NCBI RefSeq assembly: GCF_035222485.1
Contig: NW_026946672.1
Coordinates: 558,001 to 622,000 of the forward strand
Length of the DNA: 64,000 nucleotides
Origin: Podospora pseudoanserina
Taxonomy: Eukaryota > Ascomycota > Sordariomycetes > Sordariales > Podosporaceae
Reading direction: 5' to 3'
Positions 1 through 11,508 of this stretch are shown here, one piece after another. The translations under genes were made by a program, and so were the position numbers. Each line of letters starts with the position of its first letter. The stretch's first letter is position 1. The notes under the pieces are model-generated. The model ran no database searches, was not told the origin of the DNA, and was given only the letters and a program-made list of their open reading frames with translations.

Positions 1-1224
1 CCGAGGTCGGTTGAAGCTCTCTTTCTCGAGGACCAAGTTTGGAAAACATTGGAACGGTAAAACCACTCGCATGTTTTTGGTATGGCATTCTTGATCGTCC
101 GTTGTCTGCTAAACATTGCTTCATAGTAGAGACTGCCCAAACACTCCTCTGGAAAGGTTGATTAGCGACTCGAAGGATTTCAGAGAATGATTATGGGATG
201 TCACTTACTTTCTCCTCCTCAGATATGTTCAAATTCGACTTGACACTGGCGGAGTTTATCCCCCTTTGGATTTCTCCCAGCACCTTGAGGTAATTTGGAT
301 CATCTCACCCGCTGAATCTGGTCATGTTTCGATGGTCTGCATGTATAACTTCTGCATGCTCTCGGGGGTCATCGAGTAACGACGATGTATCCGGCACTAT
401 CTGTCAGTCGAGTTAGCCCACATCCATAGCCCTGCGAGGTTCAGCATGAAAATAGGTACCTTTCCATTCAAAAGACCGAGGGTTGCACCCAACAAGGCTT
501 GGCTTTCCTGAAAGGTTTTGACCAGAAACCCATATGTGCGCCATTGGAGAAATGACTCCCGGGAGAGTTCTAACTCTGGTGAATCAAGGCCCAGAGCTCG
601 AATAATTGTCTCGTTACTGTCCACTCTTAGGATGGTGCTGGCGACCTTTCTGACCATGTCTCCAAGTCGTGCAAATTCATGACTACCTCTATGCGGTGTG
701 CCTAGGAATATCACAGCTGCTGTCGACTGGATGATATTCTGAATGTGCGAATCTTCGTCGGGCTGCGATCGTCGCAACATTTCTTTGACAATCAAGCCTC
801 CCAGTGAATGCGCGACGAACACGATCTTTCGGTCTTGAGGTCTTATTCGGTTGAGGGCATAAAGGAGGTTTTTCGCATGTCCAAACAAACTGGACTTGTC
901 GGTTGGTGCATAGCCTTTGCTGATAACTGTATCGTAACCCCACACCATGATTCTTGCATTCGGGCAGTCTGGCGGGAGCAAATCCCCTGGCCAATACAAA
1001 CCATCGTCAACAGACGATGGTGTGACTGATGGCCCCGCATTGCCAACGGAGGCGGAGCTACCAGATTTCGGACTCATAAGCTCACCAAGTGCTCCTTTCC
1101 AGCGTTTCCGCGACGAGCTATCGCGCCGCTGATCTTGGGTCCTCGACGTATATAACCAGGTTCGTTTTGAGTGACCTTGAAGGCCATGAACAAGTATGAT
1201 GCTGCGATACTCCGTATTCAACAT
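1..1224 (-). pseudogene. NLR-type gene, serine-hydrolase N-terminal module; left-edge partial with in-frame stop
   Basis: An alpha/beta-hydrolase (SesB/DUF676-like) N-terminus of a fungal NLR. Exon 1 (460-1224) starts at ATG 1224 and shows the oxyanion segment LVHGLQG, the nucleophile elbow AHSLGGL and the later FLGTPHRG motif. Intron 1 is 401-459 (GTACCT donor, GCTAAC branch, ACAG end). Exon 2 (209-400) continues into the conserved DADHR..M.RF block. Intron 2 is about 147-208 (GTAAGT donor). Exon 3 (1-146) reads ECLGSLYYEAM and then TCEWFY, a segment that in this family links the hydrolase to a NACHT domain, so the NTPase lies beyond the window. Oddity: exon 2 has TGA at 305-307 directly before DDPNYLKV, a conserved stretch that continues in the same frame. 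Splicing it out would delete conserved residues, so I read it as a nonsense mutation. Such proteins act as intracellular sensors in heterokaryon incompatibility or immunity. Family call is good; functional status is doubtful. Confidence 0.72.
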
Positions 1225-2332
1225 GGGACTAACATCCAGGCCTAGACTTACTCTGCTACAGGGCTGCCGTTACTCGTCTCTCCTTGTGCAGGGTGTAGGA
1301 TTGTGAAACTTTGAGCTTGAATTTTGTCAAGGGCCATGGTGGACGGGTATCGGAAGCTTCCCGATGATGTTTATTTTGATTAAAACTCCACCGAGGACGG
1401 GGACTTGAGGTAGGTATAGGCGTAAGTGATTGGGGGGCGACTCAATCCCCGAAAGCCAAAATGGCAATTGAGAAGTAACCTGTATAGGGGCTTGTGCCAT
1501 GAATGCCATGCAACCTGACACGGTCGAATGAAATGCGTTCTTTGCGACCAAGGTTACTATGCAGTCTACTCCTCCGAAGGGAACGGTCGACATAAACGCA
1601 ATTCCGTGGATAAGTACTCCGTAGAAGGTTCATCTTGGCCCCCACTCACCCTCATCTATTTATTCATCTGTGCCAATCAGTTGCATCTGTACCGGGACTG
1701 GACCGGATGCCCCGTCACCAATCCCAACACTCATAATTTGTGAGTGAAATAAGATCACCAGCCGATCATACCACATAGAAGTGGCTACAACCACCGATGT
1801 GTAATTGGGCCTTATCTATGGACGCTCTATCTCGGCCCCCAATTCATCTTTCTGGGCACCCACCACCTGATGTTGTAGTAGAACTTGATAGCTCATGACA
1901 TTCCTCGAATTGGAGGAAAGAAAAATGTCTCTGTACTGAAGTTGTGAGGCCGTATCTTGAACCCAAGGTAGGTTCGAGACCTGCTGGCGCCAACCTGTGG
2001 GGTTACGGGGGATAGTACAGTGGTCACAAAGTAGAAGGCTGGGCAGCCGAGCTTCGTTAGGTTTCCCAAGGCTTGGTTGGTCTTCTATGTGAACAACGTA
2101 TCATGAAAACTATGGCAGTATCCCAGCTTTCATTGGAAACTACCTACTTAGCAACTCCATCAGCTCTTCAACCACCATTTTTGTGGTCATTTCTACCATC
2201 AGAAACGTAGCTTGTCTTGGCACTGAGCCAACACGCGCACAGACCACCGTCAAATGACCTCATCGAAGCTATTCCCACCCTTTTTTCCCCTCCTTCAACA
2301 CACTTTGTCAACAAACAGCCCCCTCCTCAACC
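1225..2332. other. Divergent intergenic region, no gene seen
   Basis: It separates two divergently transcribed genes, so it should hold both promoters. The short open frames here have no recognisable domain or splice pattern. The part nearest 2333 is C/T-rich, typical of fungal core promoters and 5' UTRs. Confidence 0.6.
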
Positions 2333-3375
2333 ATGGCGACCACCCCCTCCAACAAAATGCTCCCAAAGCCCCATCTCCCACCCAACCTCCCCTCCCTTGT
2401 CGCAACCGCCTTCTCCCGCTCCGTCGCCACCAAAACCGTCAACTTCTACCCCACCTCCGTCACCCTTCTAACCATCAACTCCATTCCTGTATGTTTCCCT
2501 CTCCCCTTTTCCGTACCTTTCGCCCCCCTCCCTAACTAACAGCTCAGTTCCAACTCCGCTACTCGCCCTCCCTAGCCTCAAAACCCAAACCCCCCAGCGT
2601 CACAACCCCCAAGCTCTTCTTCAACCCCTTCGCCTCCCCCACACAAGAAATGCTCATCACCCCTTTCGGAACGAGCCCCCCATCGCACAACCTAGTCCTC
2701 AACAAATTTGCCGTCGTCCCCGAGCACTTCATCCTCTCCACCTCAGCCTTCAAACCCCAAACTCACCTCCTCGAAGCAGACGACTTGGCAGCTGCCTACG
2801 CGTGTATTGATGCGTACGCCCGGCACAACAAAGAGTTGTTCGTCTTCTTTAACTCAGGAGATCACAGCGGGGCGAGCCAGCCCCATCGCCATCTGCAATT
2901 GCTCCCGGTGGAGAACATGAAGGAGGGGTTGGAGGGGGGATGGGATGTTCTTGCTAAGGGATTGACAGACCCAAACACAAGGGGGAAGTTACCGTTTGAG
3001 GTTTTTGCTAGGGATATTAAAGGGTTGGGTGGTGATGGAGAGGAACTGAGGAGGGTGTATCTGGAGTTGTACAACCAAGCCTGTGAAGCAGTGTTGGGAG
3101 TAGCGGAGGATATTAAACACGAGGGCGAAGCGCAGATAAGTTACAACCTCGCCATGACAAACAACATAATGGCGGTGGTGCCGCGGTTGACAGAGGGAGG
3201 GGTGGTCAAGGATAAAGACGGGCAAGAGGTGGGAAACCTAGCGCTCAACGGGACTGTCCTCGCGGGGACGGCGCTGGTAAGGTCAGAGATGGAGTGGAAT
3301 GCCCTGAGAGAGGATCCAGACCAAGTCAACCAAGTGTTGGGGAGGATAGGTGTGCCCAACCGGGCCAAGATGTAA
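2333..3375 (+). CDS. Ap4A phosphorylase (ATP adenylyltransferase, HIT-like)
   Basis: Two exons, 2333-2488 and 2548-3375, encode 327 residues. The 59-nt intron has a GTATGT donor, CTAAC branch and CTCAG end; joining is in phase 0. The enzyme family cleaves diadenosine tetraphosphate with phosphate to give ATP and ADP, in cytosol. The HIT-like catalytic motif QPHRHLQ is present, with the two His at about 165 and 167 and Gln at 169. Upstream is the substrate-pocket segment SHNLVLNKFAVVPEHFIL; the C-terminus has SYNLAMTNNIMAVVPR, as in fungal Apa1/Apa2 proteins. Length and motif order fit the family. It ends 181 bp from the convergent Myb-like gene. ATG 2333 is the first Met in frame after a pyrimidine-rich leader. 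Confidence 0.9.
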
Positions 3376-3556
3376 ATACGCTATCAACTCATTATACTAA
3401 TAACTACTTCTTTTTGTCTGCCACCTTCCCGTTTTTGAACACCACTTTACATGCGTTGGATACCAAAATAGGCCAGCCACCCGTATCGGTAAATAGAAAA
3501 CAATTTCAAGAAAGGAAACACACCGAGCAACTCATTCAGCAGCACAAAAAGACACA

Positions 3557-5450
3557 TCACTCACGACCATACCGACAACCACCTCCTTGCCCCCGCAGCA
3601 TGTCCCCAAAAGCCGCTCTCATGACTCTGGTATTCTGCTCAAAGAACGGCACCCTGGGATCCTTGCCCAGCGCCGTCTGCTCCCTCACCAACTCATCCCA
3701 CTTCTTACGGCAAGTCGAATTACCAAAGTGATAGCTGCCCCCGTTCTGGACAATATACTCGGCCACCCTCTTCCACGGAACCTTGGTCGACTGTGGACCC
3801 TCCGAATTAGTGTCACGATTCGAGGTAGGGGGTGATAGCTCGCGGACACCTCGCTCAAGAAGGATCAACTAGTATTTCACATGTACATCAGCCTCAAACC
3901 TTTGTTGTTGAAGCCCAAAAAAACTTACATCTATCTCGGACCACTCCGGCTTCCTCACCCTCTCCTCCCTACTCTTGGTCAGAGCACGATACCGGCCTCG
4001 AAGAGTCGACTCGGCCTCAGTGTAGCCACCCTCCTGCCGGATCTGCTTGTACGTCATTCCCTTTTGCCGGCTGGCGATAAGGAACTCGTCCTTGGCCTTG
4101 CGATCGGCCAACTCGGCCTCGGTCACTTCTTCGCCGGCTTCGTACAAGGATGGACTCGGACCTGGCGAAGATTGAGAACGAGTGCGAGGGTTCGGTGTCA
4201 AGGCTGGCAGAGCTGCGGGATGTCTCGGTTTGGCGGCCAGCTTGCTGGTCTTTCTGACTGAAGGTGACATGGGCTCGGCTGAGCTCTTTGACCGGCGAGA
4301 CTTGCTTCCTTGAGGGGTGGCCGGCTTGTCATTGCTCTTGAGCACGGCAGCTGCCAGTAGGCGTGGCACCGGTCGATCAGGTAGAGTCTTGCGTCCTTTG
4401 GACGGGCGGTGTTGCTCGGCGATTTCCATGGGATAAGAGGACGTAGCAGTAGAGGACGAGTCCGCCAGAAAGCTTGTTCGGATGGACTCGGACGATGAGG
4501 CATGGGGAAGATCAGAGTCGCAGGCACAGGATTGAAACATGGGCAGATGATTTTGTACCGAGTTCGGGTTCCAGATCCAAGCATCGGCTTGGTGTGGAGA
4601 AGCAGGTCTGATGCACGGAAGCGTCTTGTTCCCGAGGTGCTCTTTCGACGCTGGCCAGGGGGATCGAAGAGGTTCGCTGCTGTCTCTCAGAGCCATGGCT
4701 TCAAACATGTCTGACGCGCCAGTTGACGAGAAGCTGCCGCTGGAGGAATCGTAAAGCATATTTGGAAATGGGTTGCTGAGATAGTCGAAGTCATCATCCT
4801 CCGACATCGCACTTGGAGCAGAGAATGGGAGGTCTTGCAGAGGAAGTCCATGACCCAGCCCATGGTCCGTTTGTGGGAGCGTGTTGTGGCCCAAGGTGTA
4901 GTGATGGCTCTGATTGTACTCCATCATCACAGCGTTGGCTCCGAACCCGGTCTCTTGATCCCAGTGGTCTCCACCCTGAGAAGAGACAAACGAAGTTACC
5001 GCGGCCGGTTCACCGCTCTGTTGCCAATAGGAGGGGTTGGAGAGGCCCTGTTCAGAAAGAAGGTTTGCGGTGGTCGACTGATGCCAGTTTGTCCTCGGAT
5101 CTGTTGGCTGAGACTGAGGGTGGGAATAATGTGAAACTGAAACATAAGGTGAAGAGCGATTCAAACCAGTCTGTTCGTCTGCTGCCTGTTTTCGATCAAA
5201 GTCGCACCTGTCAGTCGTCCAGTTTTACAGACGGGGCAGCAACAAAGGACTTGAAAAAAAAAAAGAACGAGCGACAACAAGATGACAAAACAATCAGACG
5301 TACCAGAAAAGTTGTACTGTTTCCTATGCTGCCTGATCGCATCGGAAAAGCTCTCTGATCGTAAATCCCAAGGCCAGAAGGTGGCAAGTGCTGGGATCCA
5401 CTCTCATCGACCCCGTTGGTGTTGAGCAGCGAGGTCGTGTTGAAAGACAT
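3557..5450 (-). CDS. Myb/SANT-like putative DNA-binding protein
   Basis: Three exons: 5304-5450, 3929-5185 and 3557-3868, giving 571 residues. Intron 1 (5186-5303) has a GTACGT donor and CTGAC branch and contains an A/T run; intron 2 (3869-3928) has GTAAGT and ends ACTAG. The N-terminal 300 residues are low complexity, rich in Ser/Pro/Gln, with basic patches. The C-terminal third is the folded part: a helical segment around FLIASRQKGMTYKQIRQ followed by RKPEWSEID, which continues across intron 2 into VPWKRVAEYIVQNGG and CRKKWDEL. The tryptophan spacing and the SxxCRKKWxEL end are Myb/SANT-like, so a nuclear DNA-binding role is likely; targets are unknown. The first Met is uncertain: ATG 5450 is used, but in-frame ATGs at 5549 and 5567 would extend it. 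A TTG at 5164 is not a start. Confidence 0.78.
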
Positions 5451-8152
5451 GTCGTGGGGCAGGAGGAGCTGTGGTGTTTTAGCGATGTCTGACTTGAATT
5501 CTGCTGCCCAAGCTGCAGAAGGAAGAAGGTCCTGTACAGGCCAGAGCATATCTACCTGGGGTCTCATCAAGTTGATAAACAAGTCGAGGCCGCCCTTCGC
5601 CGGCAGACCGCACTCGCCTCTGCTGTTCAACTCCCAACCATCCAACTGTCTTGCTTGTCTTTGGCTGACCTTCTTGCCACGGAGCCCCTCTCTCCTTCTC
5701 CTGTCTATCTTCACCGCTGCTTTCGACTTCTCTGCTGCTCTCGAATTGGGGATGGACGTGCCCCAATGACCTTCGTCCATTTGTGAAGAGCCCCGCTTGA
5801 AAAGCATGGAGCGACTGACGATGATGGGTATCCGGCTTGAAAGGTTCGTCGGGCAGCTAATGCCGCAACGTTGAGCGGTCAAGGTGAACGATGTTGGTTC
5901 GTTATGCAGGTCTTGTGTAGCTTCCCGTTGAAAAGAACCGCTGGGGACGAAGCTCAGGCCTCTCTAATAGCTTTGGATTTGGATGAGCGTTGAGTTGACG
6001 ACAGTTGAAAATGGAGTGACGGTCTGTCAGAGATGACTTCAAGGTATAGGCGAGGGGGTAGCTAGAATAACAAGGACAGCTGTGACGGTTGAAAAGGGCC
6101 CGTCAAGGAAAAGAAAAGAAGTCAGAGCGGAATGACATCTTTGCTCCCCACCGTGTGACAGCCGACTTGAGGGCCAAAACAAGGGGATAGTTGACTTAGC
6201 TCTCTCCCAAATCTGACATCTCATTTCTTGTAGATTAGCAAAGGGGCCATTGTATGCCACAAGGTCCCAAGCTTGCTCGAATCGGACGACAAATTCCCGA
6301 AAAGAGAACCAGACGGCCTCGAGCCCCGAGCTGAGAGTCTGCCCACCTACCATACACCACCTACTTTGCTGTTGATCAAGTCCCCGTCCTTATGTCCACC
6401 GGCCCGCATCGCGATGGGGCCCGGCCGAGACTGCCGTAACACATCCCACACCTCATAACCCCTTTGGGACTCATGGATATTAGATCGCGGGGTGAGTGAC
6501 CAGGATAGGACGTGGATGTCGTAATATCAAGTTTGAGGTTCGCTCACCACGGGTGGCAAAACTGGTTACGGCCATCTGCCTGTTGGGGGAATCCGTGTGG
6601 GTCTGTCTGTCTGGACTTCGCCGTTGACGGCTCTGCCTGAACGGTTAGCTACCGCCAACCAGAGCTCTCCTTGCCCAGCCAGAAACGATCAGTACATGGG
6701 TAACCAATTGTTTGATTCCAAATGTGATGGATCAAGTGAGGGAGACACTTTGAGCAGCGGCAAACAGGAGACCTCTCCGGAACGACGCATGGTATGGCCG
6801 GTGTCGTCTGGACGGCTTCGGCCGCTTTCATGATGGATCTAGCGAAGCAATGGGCTGTGCGCCAAATCACTTTGCATGCTGTTCTGCCATGTGGGCAATA
6901 GGAGAGCAAGTAGCTAACGACCCTCGTGGGTTTGAATCATGTTTCCAGGTTGTGGGAAAAGGAGCGGGCCGGTTGATCATGTTCGATTGGCGAGACCAGG
7001 CTGGTGGTGATGGAATAACCCCGGGCTGCAGCTATGGCCTGCATATGTCAGTCCTAGTTGGGCGCATGCCACGAACGAGTTACTGCCGCTCGCAGATCTG
7101 ACCCACTGCCGAGAAAGACAAACAACAGAAGTATCACATCTTTCATAAGTGCCCCCCCACTCCCAGTAGATGGGGAGACCTACAAATCGAGACCGGCAAA
7201 GAAAGCCAAATGCAGTTGCAGATTCCCCTTTGGGAGCCCCCTACATCCCACTGGGGCGGGGAGCTATCTCGGACAGACAGTGGTGAAAGTATCATACCAC
7301 CCTTGTCCTGGCAGGGGCCGTTTCCCACACGATGGCTCGAGGCATGCGAATATCCGTCGAGCTGTCGCCGCAAGCCTTAGCGGGTCACGGCTTGTGTTCC
7401 GGATAGTTGTGCATTGGGCGCATAATGGCGACGACGAGACGACAGATGTTCGGATGAGGTGGAGCTGAGATGGACTCGAGTCTGAATTCGTCATATTCGC
7501 CGCAGGTCCGACGGGAGACCTTATTTCTACTCTCATGAATATCTGACATGTCTGATGACTATGAGCAGAATATTTGCGGGGTTGGGTTCGAGGGGAGGGG
7601 AGGGGAAAGGTCGTTTGACGGGGATGGCGATAGGGATATGCCGTTTGATTTTGGTCTGTCAAAGAAAGTAGGTCCAGGTGCAGAATGCAGATTGCGTCTA
7701 CAGTGGAGATGGGGGGGTCATGGGTCACACACAGGCTAGGTTTGGAGGAAAAAGTCGCTCACTCGCTCTTCTTGGACGAGGAGGACCTTTTGGTCAGTGA
7801 CGGCCCTCTGATTGGCCAGTGCCGATAGCATAACCCGGAAGGCACTGAGCAGGGCAGGGAAAAAGAAACTGACAGGAGCTATCCGTTATCGTGCCCTCCT
7901 GGCTATCTGAGGCCCACAGCCTGTTTGTCTGAGCCGTGAAATTCGCCGTCTCGGAACCATCCCATCTTCACCCGCTGCCCGAGTGGAGCATATGCCCTTC
8001 AAACGGTGCCTCTTTTCTCACCTCGTGCCAGGACTGTGGGCCAGGACTGTGGGCCTCAGGCCATCAAAACTTGGGCATCATCGAGCATCCGAGCTACATC
8101 ATCTTTGAAGCATCGATAGCTGCAAAGCTACCTGTCAAAGCACGTACCCATT
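5451..8152. other. 2.7 kb intergenic region, no gene seen
   Basis: Upstream of the Myb-like gene and downstream of the SDR gene. Only short overlapping frames occur, without domains. A 14-nt tandem (CAGGACTGTGGGCC, twice) lies at about 8031-8058. Such long leader regions are common for fungal regulators. No tRNA-like fold was recognised. Confidence 0.5.
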
Positions 8153-9253
8153 TCACAATGCTGCCATTCCTTCCCGGCCCCGAATTTCCAGCTGCTGATC
8201 CAAAACACTCGATACCATCTCCTCCATGCTGTGCCATCGAGTGATGCCGAGCTCCTTCTCGGTACGGCTCGTATCGACAGTGAAAGGCTCGTCGTATGGG
8301 CCCTCAGTGTTGACGGGTATGGCGGGATATTTTGTCTTGACAAACTCCACAACATCATCATAGCATGTTGGGTCCCCAACCACCAAGTATTCAGTCACCA
8401 ACTCTTCCCGACCCAACTCCACATCAAGACTTCGCAGCACCGTCAAGCTTACATCACGGACATCCACCATTGACGCAGGCACAACCGGCTTGCCACCAGG
8501 GGGGTTGGTGAGAGTTGCCATGAGATAGGCATTGACGCCGTTTGGTTTGGATGTCTGTTGGGTGAGATCCCTCCCGAGGACAAAGGTCGGATGCAACGTC
8601 ACTAAGGAGAACTGAGGCTCATGAACCCGCATCCATCCAATAGTGGCTCGATGAGCGAGGATCTTGGAGGTTGCGTACTTGGCTCCATGGCCCGCGGGGC
8701 CAGACGGGAAGGACATCTCCGGGTTGATGGCAAGGGTTGGATTGATACCGGCTATTGTTCAAACCGGTCCGGTTTGTCATTCATAATCTGTTTGCGGGAC
8801 TTTATTTGGATTGCTTCGCTTACCTTTGACTTCCAGACCAGGGGTGTTCATGCTGTCCGGGGGCATCAAGGCCAAGATGGACGACATGATGATTACTCTC
8901 TTCACGGCCGGCGTCTCCGCAGCAGCATTTAATATTGCTTCAGTCCCTGCAACAGCGGGTTGCAGATATTCAGTCTTGAAGTCGTCACCTTTGCCTGGTA
9001 TGGGTGAGGCGAGATGGAAGATGGCATTGATGTCGTTGGACAGAGCGGACCGAATTGCCTCGGCGTTGTCGATGTTGGGGATGACGGCAAAGTCGAGCTT
9101 GGAAGCGTGCTGGGGGAACCGTGCCTTGACCTCCTCAACTTGAGCCTCCCGCCTGACACTCAAGCGAAGTTGGTGGCCCGCCTTGAGGGCATCGAGCACG
9201 ACTTGAGAGCCGATGAAGCCGGTGCCGCCGGTGATGAAGATTCGCAACGCCAT
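8153..9253 (-). CDS. NAD(P)-dependent extended SDR (dihydroflavonol-reductase/epimerase-like)
   Basis: Two exons, 8824-9253 and 8153-8751, encode 342 residues; the 72-nt intron has a GTAAGC donor and AATAG end and splits a codon in phase 1. The first residues give a Rossmann dinucleotide site TGGTGFIGSQVV. The catalytic YxxxK appears as KYATSK early in exon 2, after MSSILALMPP, and is followed by HPTFVLG, typical of dihydroflavonol-4-reductase-like and NAD-epimerase-like reductases. It probably reduces a carbonyl on a small metabolite with NADPH; the substrate cannot be told. No signal peptide is seen, so it is cytosolic. It is divergent from the tautomerase gene across 0.5 kb, so a shared promoter is possible. 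Confidence 0.85.
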
Positions 9254-9772
9254 GATCGATGTGGTGCTACTGGCTGGTGTTGTGATGTGAAAGAGAGGGG
9301 TACTTGGTACCTTAAGTAAGGTGATACGATCTCTGGTGCCACGTGATCTCTTCCCCTCGCTACAATGAGATTTGCCTGTTGGTCATCAGTGATACTAGTT
9401 GGTGTGTTGGGCGCAGAAAAGGGATCAATAATCACTGCGTTGATGTAAATTTGCTCAGCGACTAATTCTCAAAACCGACAACACGTGTGACGTGTGGAGA
9501 ATGTTGATAATTACAACAGCATCGCATTGTTGATCAGTGATCATGTATGTAATCACCACCTGACCTCCCAGGCCATGCCACCTCGGCATCATTATTCAAC
9601 AAATCCATGCCGACAAATCAATCTCTGGCGTGATATGTCGTACATTATAGTTGCCCTAATCAAGACGAAATGTTACAAAAGAGCATGGCTGCTCTCCAAT
9701 AGCTGGCACCTCTCACTCTTCACTTCCAAACAGCATCACCCCTCTCACCATCTACCACCCCCAAACCACACC
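9254..9772. other. Divergent promoter region
   Basis: Lies between the SDR and tautomerase start codons. The last 60 bp before 9773 are C/A-rich (CATCACCCC, ACCACCCCC), like fungal 5' UTRs. An upstream in-frame Met at 9494 gives a long N-terminal extension without similarity to the tautomerase fold, so it is treated as leader. Confidence 0.55.
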
Positions 9773-10331
9773 ATGCCCCTCTGGCTCATCTACCACCCCC
9801 CCCAAACCTTCACCACCCCCGAATCCAAATCCGCCCTCGTCAAATCCATAACCTCAATCTACACCTCCTCCGGCCTCCCCGCCTTCTACGTAGTCATCAA
9901 CTTCATCCCCCTCTCCCCCGATGACAACACCTTCATCGGCGGGGAGCCCTCCTCTGCCCGATCCAAACCCTTCATCCGCTTTGTAGCCGAGCACATCGCC
10001 GTCCACGTCAGTCAAAACCCCGACCGTCAAGAGCGAACAATCAAGCGGATCGACGACGCTTTGCGACCGCATGTGGAGGAGAAGGGGTATGACTGGGAGT
10101 GGCACGTTGACGAGACGCCTAGGGCGTTGTGGAAGATCAATGGCTTTGTTCCGCCTCCTTGTGAGCAACCCCGAGACGAGACCGAGGAAAGGAGGGGAGG
10201 ATGCTGACTAGTGAACAGTTGGGAGCAAGGCCGAGAAGGAGTGGGCTGAGTTGAACAGGCCTGTGCCGTGGGAGGAGGAGGAAAAGGAGGGAAAACAAAG
10301 GGGTGATCGGAGGTATGTGGTATCGATGTGA
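9773..10331 (+). CDS. Tautomerase, cis-CaaD family
   Basis: Two exons, 9773-10160 and 10219-10331, encode 166 residues. The intron has a GTGAGC donor and GAACAG end and joins in phase 1, giving PPPFGSKAEKEW, a C-terminal segment typical of the family. The protein starts Met-Pro, so removal of Met leaves the N-terminal proline that serves as catalytic base in the tautomerase superfamily. MPLWLIYH, the central NTFIGGEP turn and the following IRFVAEHI strand match the cis-3-chloroacrylic acid dehalogenase-like branch. Fungal members are mostly uncharacterised. It is likely a small cytosolic oligomer acting on an unsaturated acid or keto-enol metabolite. Unspliced reading ends at 10207 in the intron. 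Confidence 0.82.
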
Positions 10332-10409
10332 TTACAGGCGGTATGCTATGCTATATGTATGTCCAACGGCACCTGATCTATCCTATTCTTTCTCGCCTTC
10401 TATCGCACT

Positions 10410-11508
10410 TCAAATCCCGGGCAACCCAATGATGCTCCTGAGGGTGGGCACGTTCCGGGGGAGAATATACGTAGTGTACAGAGCCGTCAAGGCGACAAGC
10501 AGCCCAGTGAGCTTTAGTCAAAGTTAGCCTCTCCTCACTCGACATGACAAGAAGCGAAAACATACCTTCTCAAACCAAGTATGGAAATAAATCGCCGTCA
10601 TCAACAACATCCAAGCACACAACCCCACCACTCCCACCGCCACCTTCCCCCCATGCCCCAACCCCTCCATCACCCCCGTCCCCCTCCCCACATCCTCCCC
10701 TTGATACCTCACCTCCCTCTCCACCTCCGCCGTCGCCCCCTTAACCGCCCCATCAGCCATCACAACCGCCCTCTCCTCCCTCACAAACCTCACCCACCTT
10801 CCAACAACCCACCCAACCTCCTGCAACAAAAAACAACTCCCCAGCACCAACAAAAACACATGCCCCGAGATATCATGGCCCCCGACCACCTCCCCCCCCA
10901 GCACTCTTGCACGCCGCCGCAGTAAAAACCTCCTTGACACCCACATCCCCCGCATCCTTCTCCGAAATCTCCGCCATCTTAACCTGACACTTCCCCCCCG
11001 TAAACCTAAACCCCCTATCGATAATCGCCGGCCCAAAAAACCACTGCGTCACAAACACCCACCACGCCGTCACCACCGCCCATCGTATCGTCGCCCGGCT
11101 CTTTTGCGCCGATGTCCTGACAGCGGGGTGCGTGAAAATAAAGAGGAAGAAAGAAAATGTTATCCACCCCCACCCGCGCTTCACAAAGAGGACGTTGAAA
11201 AGGTTATTTTTGCGGGCAAAGTAGGATGGGGAGAGGGAGCCCTGGTCGTGGGATTGGGTGAGGGGGTTGTAGGTGGAGGATTGGACGTCTGGAGATAAGA
11301 CGGCGAAGAAGGTGCCGAAGATGAGGAGGAGGGGGTAGATGCTCAGGAGGGCGAGCTCGGTTGGGGTGGGGAGGAGGGGGTTGTTTCTTGGTGGCGCGGT
11401 GCGGGTTGTTGTTGAGGAGGAGATGTGGACTGTTTGGGAGGAGGGGGAGAGGGAAGAAGGAGAGACGTGTCGGCGGGAGGGGCCGGAGGGCGGTGGTGGT
11501 GAGTCCAT
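10410..11508 (-). pseudogene. FIT2/Scs3-family ER lipid-droplet protein with one-base frameshift
   Basis: FIT proteins are polytopic ER membrane proteins that act on acyl-CoA/phospholipids and promote lipid-droplet budding. Exon 1 spans 10566-11508 and the last exon 10410-10511; the 54-nt intron has a GTATGT donor and GGCTAACTTT branch. Membrane segments include LALLSIYPLLLIFGTFFAVL and ITFSFFLFIFTHPAV. The catalytic-type motif GHDISGHVFLL is present, and the spliced C-terminus (WFEK, then LTGLLVALTALYTTYILP) fits. The frame is broken in a run of eight C on the + strand (10892-10899, G8 in the gene): as given, the protein stops at 10873 just before the motif, while seven G would keep one frame through CKSAGG and GHDISGH. 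A homopolymer miscount is a real possibility, in which case the gene is intact. Confidence 0.82.

Noticed and set aside
305-307. Intron that would hide the TGA in the left-edge NLR (GGTGAGATG as donor)
   Set aside because: It would delete DDPNYLKVLGEI, which is conserved in the family.
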